This document shows, piece by piece, positions 51,133 to 64,000 of a stretch of 64,000 nt of DNA. The notes below the pieces were generated by a model, which was not told where the DNA came from, did no database searches, and was given only the letters and a program-made list of their open reading frames with translations. The stretch spans positions 3,312,504 through 3,376,503 of the forward strand of contig NC_061067.1 in assembly GCF_021917145.1 (NCBI RefSeq), written 5' to 3'. The translations under genes and the position numbers were made by a program. The DNA comes from Hypomesus transpacificus (Eukaryota; Chordata; Actinopteri; Osmeriformes; Osmeridae). The first letter of the stretch is position 1. Each line of letters opens with the position of its first letter.

Positions 51133-54100
51133 AACAACATGAAAACAACCAACAACATTCTTCTGAAGTCAGCAGCGAAGCCTTCTGAGGGCGGATCCCA
51201 AACACACCTCTCTGACAAAACCATCCATGCTCTATTTATACTGGGATAATGGTCAAGGTGCACAGGGTGCAGATGTGAAGACCCGCAGCGAATCAGGAGG
51301 CACAGATGGGTCGCATAATCACAACGGGGGCCGTCCCGAGGCTCTGACGTCATCGCTGACCTTTCTGTGTTTACAGAACAGGTTTGATTTCGCCCCCTTT
51401 TTCCATGTTCACACATGAGCCGTTGTGGAGAGGAGCGCTGGGGTAAAAGAGTGGCTTTGTCCACACCGGGATGGTGAGCCATGGAGCCATGCACCAGTGC
51501 CAAACCTCGTGGAGAAGGGCCCACAAGCCCCTGCCATTGAGAAAAGCACAGCCCTCACCTGTTTTATATTAAGCCTGTCAGATTAAATAAGAAAAACCAA
51601 TAACTTGCCTTTCTGAAGGTGTGGAGCTGTCAGCCAGAATGCAAAGCTCTCATGATCCTTTACCCCACGGATTCAATACTGTATAGATCTCTGGGTAAAG
51701 AGACTGCACATCCATACAGGACATCTGATCACACTGTCAAACCAGGTAGCACTATTGATCCTGATGTGGCTGCTGAGTCGTTGCCGCACTTGAATGAACC
51801 TGCCAGACTGCCTTTGTTTTTAAAATATGAATCATGTGTGAAAGTGAATGTACAGTCCCTGAGTACCTAATTCATGTATCGCCATCACCTTTTTCGGTCG
51901 TTTGGATTGATAAAGACATAAAAGGCCGAAGCATTTCCAATTGAGAACTGTTTATGTGATCAAGTGAATCTGAATTGTTTTCAACATTGAAGGCCTATGG
52001 GAAGGTGCATCACATTTGTTTCAACAACTGTTCATGCTTAAACAACAGAACACTTTCTAGTTGTCTGATCTCAGTGCTGGACAGAGAAATAGAGGGCAAC
52101 GTCGCCCTCTGCAGGTCATCAATATAAATATCCCACAGCTCTCCACCTGACAGTTGTCTGAAGCGTAAGAAAAAAGTTAATTTTCAATTCATCACTCCCA
52201 CACACTTGTGAATAATATTTTGGCAAAAAAATGTGCTTCAACTCAAACCAAGCTCTCAGCAATCTCTCTGACTTGGACTGTTACAAAGTGCCTCAACCCT
52301 CCTTAAAGCTCTAGACGTACTTCTCTTTGTACTTGTCTCTGAACATTTAGTAGCTCTGGTAAAGGACCCTCTCAGTGGCCAGTTTTCGCCAGCTAACCTT
52401 CCAATCAAGGACAAAGAGAGCCTCTAACCATGTTCGGTTTGAATGGGTATAGAGTAAATCACAAACATGACACGGGTGAGCTCTCCTGGGACCCTCTGCA
52501 GCACACAGACATGTTACAGAAAATCTATCTAGTGTGTAATGCCCTCCCAGGGACGAGACCCAGAGAGCCAGCGTTGGCCCTCATCACTTAGACTCAGAGC
52601 AGGAGAAGTGGAGTACAGAGCAGGAGTTATGAACAATTTTCCCCTTCCCTTTTGGTTCGTCCTCTGTTTCTCCTAAAGGCATTGACATTTAATCAAGCCC
52701 AAATCCCACTGTGCCTATTAAAATATCAGACTGATGTGGGATGCTGTAAAAGCTTGCACAGAGAAACCCATAGAAAGACATTAACATAACTCTGCCTGAT
52801 TCTCTCTCTCTCCCCCAACACTTGCAAATGCTTACAAGGCAAACAGCTAAGCGTTAAGTATATCACTCCTTCCCCATTTCTCTCATCTCATCTCTCTCTC
52901 CCGATTTTCCTCTTTCACGTTTTTAAATGTGTTAATTATTCAGCTATTCTCTTGAACGTTAGCCAAAGAACGCAATGAAAGTATGCTTCACCCCTTTCTT
53001 ATTAGGACAGTTGCAATATTTCACCAATACAGTGACCCATTTTGGTTAGAAATATTATCTGTGCAACGTAGTAGTATGAGCACTGTAGGTCCTGAAGAAA
53101 GCATATTCTATGGCTGTCACAGCATCACTGGATGATGTAATCAATTCTCAGGTTTCAAAGATAGCAACTTTGACTTAGCAGTATTAATCCACATGGACGT
53201 GGATAGACTCATTCCTGTTGCGAAACACCTTTGAAAAATGGTCATGGTCCATAGCTGGTTCATTTCTAGATTGTCGGAGTGTTTCCACTCACGTCAGCAG
53301 AAAATATGTTGGTTTCCAGCGGTGACCTTGGTGAATGTCTTCCTCTGCTCTTGAACCTCCCTCCCTCTCATCTCCTCCCGACCCCATTGGCAAGCACCCA
53401 TGTATGACATGGCCATATGCTGAGTCTTTGAGGGGACCTACTTACCGTACCTGAAATAAGCAGAGCCCCTGTGGTAGTCCTGTATCAAGACATTCAGTCC
53501 TCTTCGACCCCCTGAAAAGTAGAGCAGTTCTTGTTAATGGCAAGTAGTAGTATGTTTTGGAAAATAAAAATGCAACACTGCTGTCATCGTTGTTTTTGTA
53601 GAACACAACACGCTTTGGGAACTGGCTATGGGCACGCAGTTGAAACATGATTAGGAAGACAAAACAACTTTGACAAGTTTGACATTTTAGGACACCTCTG
53701 GAAAGATATGTATCAAAGTAATGTTGCTTGTTGGTGGGGAGTGGCCCCGTCTCAACCCTACAAGCATGACAAGTACAACAGAGAACACAGACATTGTGCT
53801 TTACCTTCACACTGAACAGCTGACACTTGACAAAACACAGTGCTCAAAGTATCAATCATCTATATGCCACAGTGAATAAAGCCTCTTCTTTTTGAGTGGA
53901 AAACTGCTTTTTTTGTACAATGGCTTAAAAGAAAAATATAAGCAGGGGGAGCATTGTATGGTGCAAAATGGGATTGATTGAAATGTTGCTGTTCATGTTG
54001 TCCATGTAGAACAAGAAGTATATTTTTTGAAAAGGGGGCAGTTTTCATTTTGTGATGTTCTTTCAAACATCCTCCTTCACCCATAACTGATCTTGGATGC

Positions 54101-55189
54101 AAGATTGAAAATATAATAGGAAACAGGGAAACGGTATTTGTTGTCCAAACTTGATCTTCCTTGAATGAAATTGTTTACAAGACCTCTGTTGCATGAGCAA
54201 GCCTCTGGTTTGGTTATATATTTTGATTCAGCATAAGCAATTAAACATCAGTATTCTCATATCAATGTGCAGTACCTGAGCCATCTACCAGTTTAATATC
54301 ATAGAATAGACTCTTTATAATCACACAACCAACACAATCCCCCCTCCTTCCCCAATAAGGATTACAGGATTTACAGTAATTTAGGTTTGGCGTGGATAAG
54401 AAAAAGTGCTTCTGTGTTTTGTTTTGTAATTTGTTTCGACAGAGTTGTAGCTATCTGTGCTACCGTGTGTTGATGGTGTAAGTTGGGGGTTGCTGGTTGA
54501 TTTGCATTTATTATTTTTTGAAAATACAAAATTCTAATATGTCTAATCCGGCGGATTCTGATGTATTACAGTCGATACAAATACAAATACGAGGATGTCT
54601 AATAATGACCAAACCGATTGCTAACACACAGGCCATCTGAAAATGTATTTTCTTATTATTGGGCTGCCTCATGAAATGTATGGAAATTATATTCATTCTC
54701 AGTCAGGTAATAACCAAAATACAAAGAACAAAGTTTGATGCAAATTAGTATGAATTCCAAACAATGCTGGTCATTAGCATATCGCATTATTTTTCACCCT
54801 GAAGAGAAAGATCAGGGTGTTCATGAATTTGGATGATCCGACCTATATCAAAGTAAATAGAACGAACAATTACTGTAGCTGCATGCTAATGAGGACTGCT
54901 GTGCCACACACACCAGCAACTAAATCTAAAGACGGGGTTAAACATTACAATCTGTTGTTCATCTGTCTGCCCTGAAATGAACCAGGTCTCTTTAACCAGG
55001 TCATCCCTCAACTGTTTAGTGTGAGCAAACATATAATGAATAAAAACAAATCCTTCATTATTGTCCCTCACTGTTATATTTTATGTCGATACTTACACTT
55101 TGGGCTAAGTGCAGTGATAACCATTTCAACGCATATCAGACTGGTGTTGCCCCCTGCCGATTAGGGATGGTGTGATCCAGGAAGCGCTT

Positions 55190-55388
55190 CTCTCAGCTGA
55201 ACTAAACCAGCTGACGAATGGTATCTCCCTACTCCCGGATGGAACGCGCAGCTGGAGCCGGGTGCCCAAGCGCTGACAGCGGAGCAGGTTGCCAATATTG
55301 TATCGTGTTGGATGTCGGACTGACTCTTAGTACACTTCTTTGCCGAAAAGGAGGTTACTTTTCCGGGCAGTAACGGTGGGCGTTGACC
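55190..55388 (+). promoter_or_regulatory. DOK5/6 5'UTR and promoter-proximal region
   Basis: GC- and CpG-richer than the surroundings (about 55240-55385), directly before the ATG with no acceptor, so exon 1 probably contains the 5'UTR. No TATA box recognised. Boundaries approximate. Confidence 0.45.
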
Positions 55389-55454
55389 ATGGCCTCTAAC
55401 TTCAATGATATAGTGAAACAGGGATACGTGAGAATACGGAGTAAAAAACTGGGG
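55389..55454 (+). CDS. docking protein DOK5/DOK6-type, first coding exon
   Basis: DOK5/6 are adaptors with an N-terminal PH domain and a PTB domain, recruited to RET and other receptor tyrosine kinases in neurons. The exon encodes 22 residues beginning [18 protein letters not shown] and ending LG, then the donor gtgagt. The start matches human DOK5 and DOK6 almost exactly and is the first strand of the PH domain. From memory, DOK5 has VRIRSRR and DOK6 VKIRSRK; here VRIRSKK is intermediate, so I do not choose between them. The ATG context (gaccATGg) is strong, and GC-rich sequence lies just upstream. The next DOK exon (WLVFKKASSKGP) does not occur before the right edge, consistent with the very long first intron of these genes. 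Confidence 0.9.
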
Positions 55455-56700
55455 GTGAGTGGCATTGGATGTTACTGAAGATAGCCTGCTGCTATTCAGT
55501 TATTTGCGGGCAGTGGTAGATGCTTCAGGAGCAGCTGGACTAAGTGCTTTAATTGCTCCATAGGCAGCTGTCCTGTGGGTGGCTCTTAAAGTGGGAAAAC
55601 AGAACAACATAGTGAATTTTCCTTTCATAACTGATTTTTTGTTGTTGTATTTTGTGCAAGGAATGTGTTCTAAGTATTTATACAGTGCATAACCTGTATA
55701 GCTAGTCTTAAATATACTGTTTTCCTTTATCAATAGTACGTGCTAACATGTACTATTACAGTGCCATCTTTCATTAATTCAGGGGATGCATTTTTACAAC
55801 TTTGTTGTGGGAAACTGTTTTTAATTGTATACATTTGTATAAAAAAAATATGATTACATGTATCATAACTATTGTGATTAACACTGTACAGAGCAGGCAT
55901 ATATTGATTTTGAAGCCCTATACTTGGGCTAATCATTGGACAGCCATGGCACAGTAAAACTTGCCTTGTGTGTATCTGCTTAAAGTACAGTAGGCAATGT
56001 AATGTAATCCACAGGCTCATGTAGGAGTTTAACATGTCACAGTGTTCTGTGGGATAGCTTCTATATTAACATGCATCACCTGTGTTTGGACTTTTCATTA
56101 TTCAGTTCCCCTAGTTTTTCCTTGTCACATTGATGGTGAATTCAGAGGGCTTGTGGAAATTATTTTGAGATATGACTGGAGTGACAGCAGGTGCTGCTGG
56201 TCAAGATAAAAAGGTTATATATATGAGATCTAATAAGAGTATGTCAGTTGGACCAAAAGAGGTTTTATCAGAATGGAATGTGCCTGTCATTCTTAGATTG
56301 CCACGGGCTGCTTTGTTCACTCATTCATAAAACCGTGTGGTTGATTATAGCTGACAAAGCCCCAGCTTTCAAACTATAAATGAAAGCTGCTGTATTTGGA
56401 TGATGTTTGCAGTGAAGGACAATGGTCCCAGCCTTCCAAAGCATCACCAGCAGTGCTTTCTGAAGGCACTAAATTAAGGCGTGACTCTTTTTGTGTGTAA
56501 TCTTAAATCTGTAGTTTGTTCTACTTAAAAAAATCTAATCCCATGTAATCACTGTAAATGATGTCTGGATGTTGAAGCACACACAGCCAAATAGGAGGCT
56601 TAATATTCCCTCTATGCAGTCTGATGTAGAGATACACTGTAGTCTACTGACAGAGTGGACACCGATTGGCAGTGCTGGAGGTAAAGGTGTTATCTGTGCT

Positions 56701-56850
56701 GTCTCCTCCCTATCTCTCTCCCCCTCTCGCTTTCTCAATATTTCTCTCTGTCTTTCTCTTCTCACCCCTTTTGTCCCTGTTTATTTCTCTTGCTCTCTCT
56801 CTCTCTCTCTCTCTTTCTTTCTCTCTCTGTCTCTCTTTTTCTCTCTCTCA
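56701..56850 (+). repeat. CT-rich low-complexity tract
   Basis: Imperfect CT/CTTT repeats over about 150 bases. Confidence 0.85.
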
Positions 56851-57180
56851 CTCATCCACCCCCCCTGCACATCACGCTGTTTGTCGATGTGTGGAGCTGG
56901 AGAAAAACAACATGTTTATTGTGTCCTTTTCACCCTTCTTACCTCTCTGGCTCATTTAATCATCGAAATGCCATGCTGAGATGGGGTTGCCTGTGTGTGT
57001 TTGAATTTATTTGTGCCTTTGTGCACGAGTGTGTGTGTGCGTGCACGCATGCACGCATGGATTTGTGTGTGTGTGTGTGTGTGTGGGCTTGTTTATTCTT
57101 GTAAGTCCTCTAAAGAATAGTAAAAGAAGGACTAACTTGTGGTGACATTGACTTGGTCCTCACAAGTCCAAGTACTTATG

Positions 57181-57330
57181 GTTTTGGAGGGGTTAGAATA
57201 AGTGTTAGGGTAAGAATTACATCAAGAGTTCAGGTTAGGAGTTAGTGATAGTTTATGTTTAGGGTTCAGATTAACCACAAGGTTAGGGTCAAGGTAAATG
57301 TTAAAGTTAGGGTTAGGGTTTGTTACACAG
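57181..57330 (+). repeat. degenerate TTAGGG-rich block in a fish repeat
   Basis: Multiple variants of GGTTAGGGT, best preserved as agttagggttagggttt near 57306-57322. It is flanked by related copies of ttgtaagtcctctaaagaat (57098) and ttgtgagtccttacaagaat (57339). The arrangement resembles a dispersed repeat seen in many fish genomes. Confidence 0.6.
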
Positions 57331-60300
57331 GATTTTTAATTGTGAGTCCTTACAAGAATAGCAATACAAATATGTACAAAATGTGCGCGTGTGTCTGTGT
57401 GTCTCTGTATGTGTGTGTGTCTATGTGTCTGCGCGGCCACAAGTGAAACACTAGGGTACACGGTCTATTCACTGACAAGATTTCCAGACAGACCGTAATT
57501 CCAGCTTCTAATTATACCATGTTCGCTGACACCTTTGCTTAGTCTGGCATGCATATGACAAGGTGAGCTAAAGCAGACATTCACATTTGTCTCCTTTCTG
57601 AGCCACAAGGCTCAGTGTTATGTCAGAAGACATGCAAATGATATCTATACATTAGTCTGAATGTATTTTAAAATGTATGTAACATACAGTAGATTACATT
57701 TGTGGTATTAAGTGGGTTTAGTCTTAGTCTATTGCAGCTTTACGGGGAAGGTCTTGCAAATATCAGGTATCAAGGCAAATATCACTGACCTTTCAATATT
57801 ATGACATTTCGCTTCATATTGTACTATTTTAAATGTTTCATCCATTATATTTCTCTGTCTTATAATATACTAGATACTTTTGGTGAACATAACAGCTGCT
57901 GACAAAAGCTTTGGCCAAACTCATCGACATCTCTGAATGTGTTTGGTTTATTTAAGGTATCCATGGTCTTGTGCAGAATAGCCAGAATTGTCCAAGCCTC
58001 CTTCCATTTCTTTTTTATCTGTTGTTTGACCTGGAAGCTAGCTGGTTGGTTCCTGCTTCAGCCCACTTTGTCGTTTTGTTTGATGTGGACCAAAAAATCT
58101 GTTTCTAATTCATTCTCAACCTCCTCCCCATTTCCCTCCCTTCTATTCGCACTGCCCACGCTGCTTCCCTTCACCTATCTCCATTATTACTTCTCTATTA
58201 TATCTCTCTTCTTTTTCTTTCTCTCCTTCTTCACCTCTCTCTCTTTTGCGACCTCTTTATACGTCACCTCTGTTTTCTGACAATCATGGACAGCTGAGTG
58301 ATTAAATGAAATGGGATTGGCGACCTATTCATTGTCCACACTGCCTAACCCCTCCAGCGCATCAACTCTTGGACACACACACACACACGTACACACACAC
58401 GCACTTCTCTCTATCTCAGACAACACTGTTTCTCGCACATACTGATCCAACATTGAAGAACGGGTTCCAAAACACACAGACAACAAGCTAGCAATCTGTT
58501 GCTCACAGATACATGTGCATCCACAATTAAATCTAATCCTGAAGCTTTGTATCCTAAACCATCACCCTACCTAAACGGTGCTGACTGACTGCATATGCAT
58601 ACAAGACAAAGCATAGAGAGTGGCCCGACAGGAGAGAATATGATAAAACTGTGGTGAGACACAGATGTAATGAAAAAGATAGATTTAGTGCAGTGTGAAG
58701 AAGAGGTTGGGTGGCAGAGGATATTGCCATTGTCCCTCTTTCCTGTCGGTCTCTGTGAGGAATGGCAGATATTATCGGAGGAAGGGTGGACTGTCTTGAA
58801 AAGAGGCATAACATGACCTTTGAGTAATTTGTGTGTCAGTCTGAATCCAGGTCCGTGTTTCACAGTTTGAGGTGGTTGCAGTAAATTGAAAAGGTCAGAC
58901 AGTGAATATATTTACTCCACACATTTCATGGTGCTGCAGCTTTAATGCACAGGGTGGTCCATTCGACTCCGGTCTCCTGCAAGTCAGACTGACAACCACT
59001 CCGAGGTGCGTGTGTTGACACAAATGCACTGGGAAAGGTTTACTGTGCACTGGGAAAGTTCCTAACTTGAGAACTGGAGTGAAAGAAAATGAGAGACTGG
59101 TGGCGTGACAGCGACGGCAACATTCTATTTAATCTGACCTCATTTCTGGACGCTTGGTGATTGCGTGGTAATGTCGGTTGAGTCCATTCTGATAAACGTA
59201 CTTTGCCCAACTTCCTTCATGTTGCACCATGTTGCACTGTGGCTTAGACTGTCCACATTGATCAAACTGTAGCATCTGAATAGAACGTTATCTTCAGGAG
59301 AACAGGGAGGGTCCATCTGTTCTCGGTGGCTTGCCTTACCCCTTCCCATCTCCTTCTCTCCCTTTATTTCTCCTTCTCTTACTGACTCTCTCCCACCCTC
59401 CATTCTTATTAACTTGCCTAACCGTTCTCCTTTTGTGTTCTCTGGGGTGGGATGGGGGGGGCGGGGATGGGGGGGGCTGTGACTCACAAGGGGAGGTTTG
59501 TATTGGGAGGGATCACTGGACTGTACATGAGGAATATGTATTGTCATAGTGTGGCTACACTCACTGTTGTTGACGCACAGCACTGCGACCCACAAAAGAG
59601 CAGGGAAGAAGTGCAGAACAATGTCCCTATTGTGAAAGATGGCCCAGCCATTTAAGATAGGATCTGGCCCCTTGTGGGCTTGCACTGTTAGCGCTGACAG
59701 GCCTGCCTGAATAGAGGGCGTCAGGAGATCCCCAACCTCCTACTGCTCTGGCCATAGGGCCGTGCAGGGGGAGTCTGAGGCGTCAACAGAGACTCCATTT
59801 TATTAAAACGCCGAGCCGATCTGAAATGAGAGACAGAGACCGAAAAGAGATGGAGCGTGAGTGTCTGTGTTCGCAGAGTGCTGCAAAAGTGGCACTAATC
59901 ACTAAAATAAGCCATCAGAACTCAGAAGGGATAAATTGTGAGACGGCTGTGTATTTTTTAGGACATATTCATGATCCTCCTTCAGTAGTCTGTCTCGGTT
60001 GTAGGTATCATCACAGAGGTGTCTATTCTGTGGGATGCTCTGGCTGAAAGTTCTGTAGCCTACTTTCTGTTTTGTTCCTGATAGATGTTGTTGAACTGAG
60101 TGGATTAATTCACAAATATGCAAGGTTGTGTGCAGTTTGTTTGGCCATTCGTTTTCACTTTCATCAGTTGCTATCAGACAAAGGCCAGAAGACAAATTGC
60201 TGGCTCTTATTGGCTCTGATGAATTGCATCTCACAGGATATGGGAACAACAGCGCAAACGTTATTCACAGTGAAAAATGTGCCACTATTATACAGCTTCT

Positions 60301-60540
60301 TTCATAAATAAATCTTTGCCCCAACCTCACTTGAACATTTCACATCATTGATCCCTGCTGTTCTTAATTATCAAAAAAGCTTTTTACTCAGAACAGGGAC
60401 AAATGTTGCTATTAGCAGTTAGCAATGTCTAAGGCCGAATTGATTAAGTAATGTGCTCCATAGTAGGGCCGGTACTCACAATACACCATTGTGTGTGTCA
60501 TTACACTCTTTCTCTCTGCCTCTTTCATAATGCCAGAGGA

Positions 60541-60735
60541 CTCTATCTTTCTTTCCCTCTCTCTCTCTCTTTCTCTCTCCCCCTTTCATTCACTCTCTCC
60601 CTCTCTCCCTTCCTCCCTTCCTCTGTCTCTCCAACTCTTTCATTCTCTTGCTCCTCTCTCGCTCTCTCTCTCTCTGAATCTCTTTCTCTCTCTGCATCTC
60701 TCTCACTCTCTCACTGCCTTTCCCTCTCTCTCCCC
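60541..60735 (+). repeat. CT-rich low-complexity tract
   Basis: Imperfect CT repeats with CCCT/CATT interruptions over nearly 200 bases. Confidence 0.85.
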
Positions 60736-63700
60736 ATCCCTCCCTCTCTGAAATCCTCTGACGACGCGTAACATCAAGCTCCACGCTGCAGCTTTGTGTT
60801 GAGCTTGTGTGTTCTGATGAGCTGCTTTGTAAAGTGCAGGGATCCCTAATCCACATGGAGGGGAGAAGGCAGAGCTCAGCAGCAGGACAGACAGGACAAC
60901 CTCCACATCACCATGCCATTTAATCCCCCCAATCCCACCAGGCAGACACGCTGACCTCGCAAACCCTCCCCACACACACACGCACTTGCACACTCTCGCT
61001 CTAACCCCCCAACCCTTTACCTACTTACCCCAGACGAACGTGTTGTGACATTAATCATTTTGCATTGATACCTCCTGTCACCTTGGCTGCCACTTTCATG
61101 CTCAGGATTTGCTGGGAGTCAGCACATTTTTATTCATCTCAAATGGACATGATCAAATCTCATATCTTCCAACCACTAAATAAGAGTGAAGTTCAAAGGG
61201 AGGTGATTGGTGAACCGGAGACTGACCAACCAACTGACTGACCGACCAGCCGACCGAAATAGTGATTTGTAGAACTGCTGGTCACAGCGACAACAAAAAA
61301 ACTGAAAAAACACACAGATAGATGTACAGTTTTAGTTATCACTTTAAGGATGTTTAAGGATGCACTTTAGGGATGTTTTTCAAAAAGACAATCATTTTTT
61401 GTAAAGTCTTTACCCCCTGTTATTGACTCTTTGTTGACTTACAGAGTTCTTTCCATAGTTGGAATGTCACCTTCCCTTCTCAATCCTGTCTAGATCCAAC
61501 TTCAGATGACAATTTCATGTTTCAAAGATACGTTTTTTATGATTCTCTGCGGTATTATTATATATTTTGTGGCCACACTAGAGATTCTCCTATAAAATCT
61601 AGAGCCAGAAGGAAGCTATCATAGCTCCATTAACACCGCTGCTCTGTCCTCCTGTCCTCTCTCCATCCGTTAGTCTTCAGACCATTCCTCTAGGCTCAGA
61701 TCTACCTTGTCCTGATGTGAATGTCGTGTGTGTGTGTTTGTGTGCGTGTGTTTGTGTGTTTGTGTTGGTTAAACTGCCAGTAGGAAAGTTTTGTATTTTC
61801 CGGGTAAACAATCAAGAACCATAGTGGACGAAAATGCTTTTATCAGGAAGCAATACATTTACTATTACTTTTTATTAGAAACACATCCTAATAAATAATC
61901 ATATTATTCTCTCCTCACTAGCCCTCTTTCCTTTTTCCTTTACACAATTTAGAATGTAATTGGCATAAATTGCTGTAGCCACAGAGATTATTGTACAAAG
62001 AGTAGGACTTGCACAGGTACACTAGAGTAGACAGGAAGTGATGCAGAGGAAGGGCACGTCAGGTGCTGTTTTAAATGGTTTCACAAATGCCCCTTTCTCG
62101 CAAGTCAGAAAAAAACTTATATCAAATAAACAACCAGGTTTAGGGTGAACCTCTGTCCAAACTGGAAATGGAGGTCCTCAGCAATCTAATCATACAGCTG
62201 GTTTCAGCTTTGAACTGGCTGCCACTCTTGCTCTGAGAGAATTGTAATCTTTTATGGAGGGTTTGGTGGTCCGTTTCAGTTGCACCCTCCCATGTGATAC
62301 CATACATACTAGAATTCCAAGTCTGACAAATTGTCGTTCCAGTTATTATTCCAATTGGAAAATGACTTAGAGTTAGTCTATCTGTATCTGTCTGTCTGTC
62401 TCTCTCTGGAGGCTTCTTTTAATAGTAAGAAGGTGACAGTTTCTTTATGTCCATGAACCGGGGATGACAAGCTAGGTACCTGTCCAACTGAGTAAAATGG
62501 ATACTGTAGCAAAACAACTCAGGGAACCGTGTCGCCTGCTCTTATAAGATGCACTGTCTTCTAATGAGCTGAGCAGTCGTACAGCAAGACGATCCACTTG
62601 TAGTAGACAGCTTTTAATATTTCCTCAAGAGTTATTGTTTAAGAAATGAATTTTGAATAAGGTCTGCCAAGGGATATAGGAAATAAAGCACAATACCAAC
62701 CTTAGCGGTGCCACAAAAAAATATTTCACGACGCATAATGGAGAAAATAAGGACTTCCTCAGACGTAAAATGCATGGCAAACATGAGGTTACTGGACACC
62801 ATTTTGTATTGAAAAATGTGTGTTATGTGCAATATGGAGAGAATTGTGAACTAAGCCTTGTGGAAATAATCTAAAGTTTAGTATGGACGTAGTGTTAAGC
62901 TAACTTGATCAAGGCTTGTTTGGAGCTTGTGTTGCACCAGGTATTGTAGCCTACACTAACCTGGTTATATCTATACAGCGAAAGGCTGTTTTTGTACCAC
63001 AGAAAATTACACTTTTTTGCCTTCTTTTGTTGCAGAGTTGTTCCATCTCGTTCTTGTGAATAGTCTGTCAGGCGATAAGTGATGCAAGTGATAATTGCAT
63101 TCCTCAATGACTTCATGCTGAGGTGTACAGTGACACTGAATCACAAGCCTCTTATTCCAACGGAGTTTGTTCCTTGAGTGGAAATGAGACCAAAATAATA
63201 TGACAAACTCCATTTCTACACCTCCTTTGACATTAAAATGCTACAATGTGTTTTCCCCCTGTGTACATGTGTTTACTCCACAGTGTATAATTTGATTTGC
63301 CGTCCAAATGAGAGCTTGTGGCTGAATCTAGTTAGTTCCAGCAGACATGGGTATCTGCTTTAGGATGAAGAGAAATACGCTTCAGGCACAGCCTGAGCTT
63401 ACCAGCTAAATGCACCAGAGAAGCAGCCCAAACATCAGTAGAGTACCTCTTTAGAATTAATCCTCAGGGAGATTTGAACCATTGCATGAGATTTACCACT
63501 CTCAAAAGTCTCTGATGATATTCCAATAAAGCAATGTTCCACAAAGTGTCCTCAAACATCTTGTTTTTTTGTATTATAATATTTCATTATTCTCCCAACC
63601 GCTCAACCTTCAGATCAAAATGTATATTTATATGATAATTAGGTGGTCAGCTAATGGTAATTAAAGTAGTCAAGTGGTGTATCTGGATCGCAATGATCTC

Positions 63701-64000
63701 AGGAAAGATCCCTTTCATCCCTTATTATAGGCTCCTCTCCTCCCTTTGAGGCCTTGATGGGTCTGTTCAGAGGGGCACGGCCTATAGTCCCTGAACAACC
63801 AAAACACACCTGTGTAACTCACATGCTAATTTGTCTTTGGTTAAAGAAGAGACGCTAATATAGAGATGCTAAAAGCACCCAAGTGCAACGTTGTGATTTT
63901 AGAAGAAAAAAAAAACGCCTTCATTGTGCAGTTTAGATGCAGACCTTTGAGGATGTGGACAGGAGGAAGTAGATTTATCCTTTTCTGCCTCCTTTACAAG

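Larger units (their letters stand above)
46131..55190. other. crispld1-DOK intergenic region
   Basis: No coding exon recognised; in particular no hnf4g nuclear-receptor exon. It holds GT/GA tracts (47360-47412), an AG-rich tract (48139-48330), GT tracts (49035-49150), a V-SINE (50945-51132) and otherwise AT-rich unique sequence. Open frames up to 160 codons (48010-48492) are microsatellite translations. Confidence 0.65.
55455..64000 (+). other. DOK5/6 first intron (partial)
   Basis: No further exon. It holds CT-rich tracts (56701-56850, 60541-60735), GT tracts (57026-57085), a degenerate TTAGGG-rich block (57181-57330), CA tracts (58374-58400, 60970-60982), short GACC/GACT tandems (61221-61257) and otherwise unique AT-rich sequence, with POU/homeodomain-like cores (ATGCAAAT near 57635). 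Confidence 0.7.

Noticed and set aside
57300..57325. Interstitial telomere
   Set aside because: Only two or three adjacent TTAGGG units among many degenerate variants, embedded in a dispersed-repeat layout.

Overview
The window is vertebrate nuclear DNA, almost certainly from a ray-finned (teleost) fish. Genes are split into short exons with canonical GT/AG junctions, introns are compact, and the repeats are fish-type: three tRNA-headed V-SINE-like copies, a Tc1-like deletion derivative, hAT-like and other inverted-repeat MITEs, and abundant CA/CT/AG microsatellites. There is no prokaryotic operon structure, CRISPR array or phage. All gene calls come from exon translations assembled by hand, with family identity recognised from memory; no database search was run.

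Layout, left to right. 1-11743: the 5' part of stau2 (minus strand), four coding exons covering double-stranded-RNA-binding domain 1 and the start of domain 2; 1-8203 is intron and the remaining exons lie off the left edge. 11744-13650: the stau2 upstream region. 14400-23040: ube2w (minus), complete, six coding exons, 151 aa. 24016-25985: eloc/Elongin C (minus), complete, 112 aa. 26050-31000: no recognisable gene, several mobile-element remnants. 31014-34739: the 3' part of jph1 (minus), one large exon for the divergent cytoplasmic region plus the exon for the C-terminal membrane anchor. 34740-41140: no coding exon, interrupted by exactly 100 N (38555-38654), the usual placeholder for a gap of unknown length. 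41141-46130: the 3' part of crispld1 (plus), 13 coding exons from the CAP domain through two LCCL domains to the stop. 46130-55190: intergenic. 55389-55454: first coding exon of a DOK5/DOK6-type docking protein (plus); the rest of the window is its first intron.

The order stau2-ube2w-eloc-jph1-crispld1, with the same relative orientations, matches human 8q21. The 5' exons of jph1 and crispld1 are both missing on the two sides of the N gap, and gdap1 and pi15 are not visible; the simplest reading is that the 100 N hide a large stretch. tmem70 and ly96 (between ELOC and JPH1 in human) and hnf4g (after CRISPLD1) are not seen; instead a DOK gene follows crispld1. The genes do not form a pathway: they are an RNA-transport protein, a ubiquitin-conjugating enzyme, a subunit of Cullin-RING ligases and of Elongin, a membrane-junction protein, a secreted CAP/LCCL protein and a receptor-tyrosine-kinase adaptor.

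I found no convincing previously undescribed biological system. The points most worth a second look are the hidden gap, a four-copy ten-residue repeat in Jph1, a predicted 72-residue N-terminal extension of Stau2, a probable 3'UTR intron in jph1, several precisely bounded MITEs, and unusually frequent long poly(G)/poly(C) runs.
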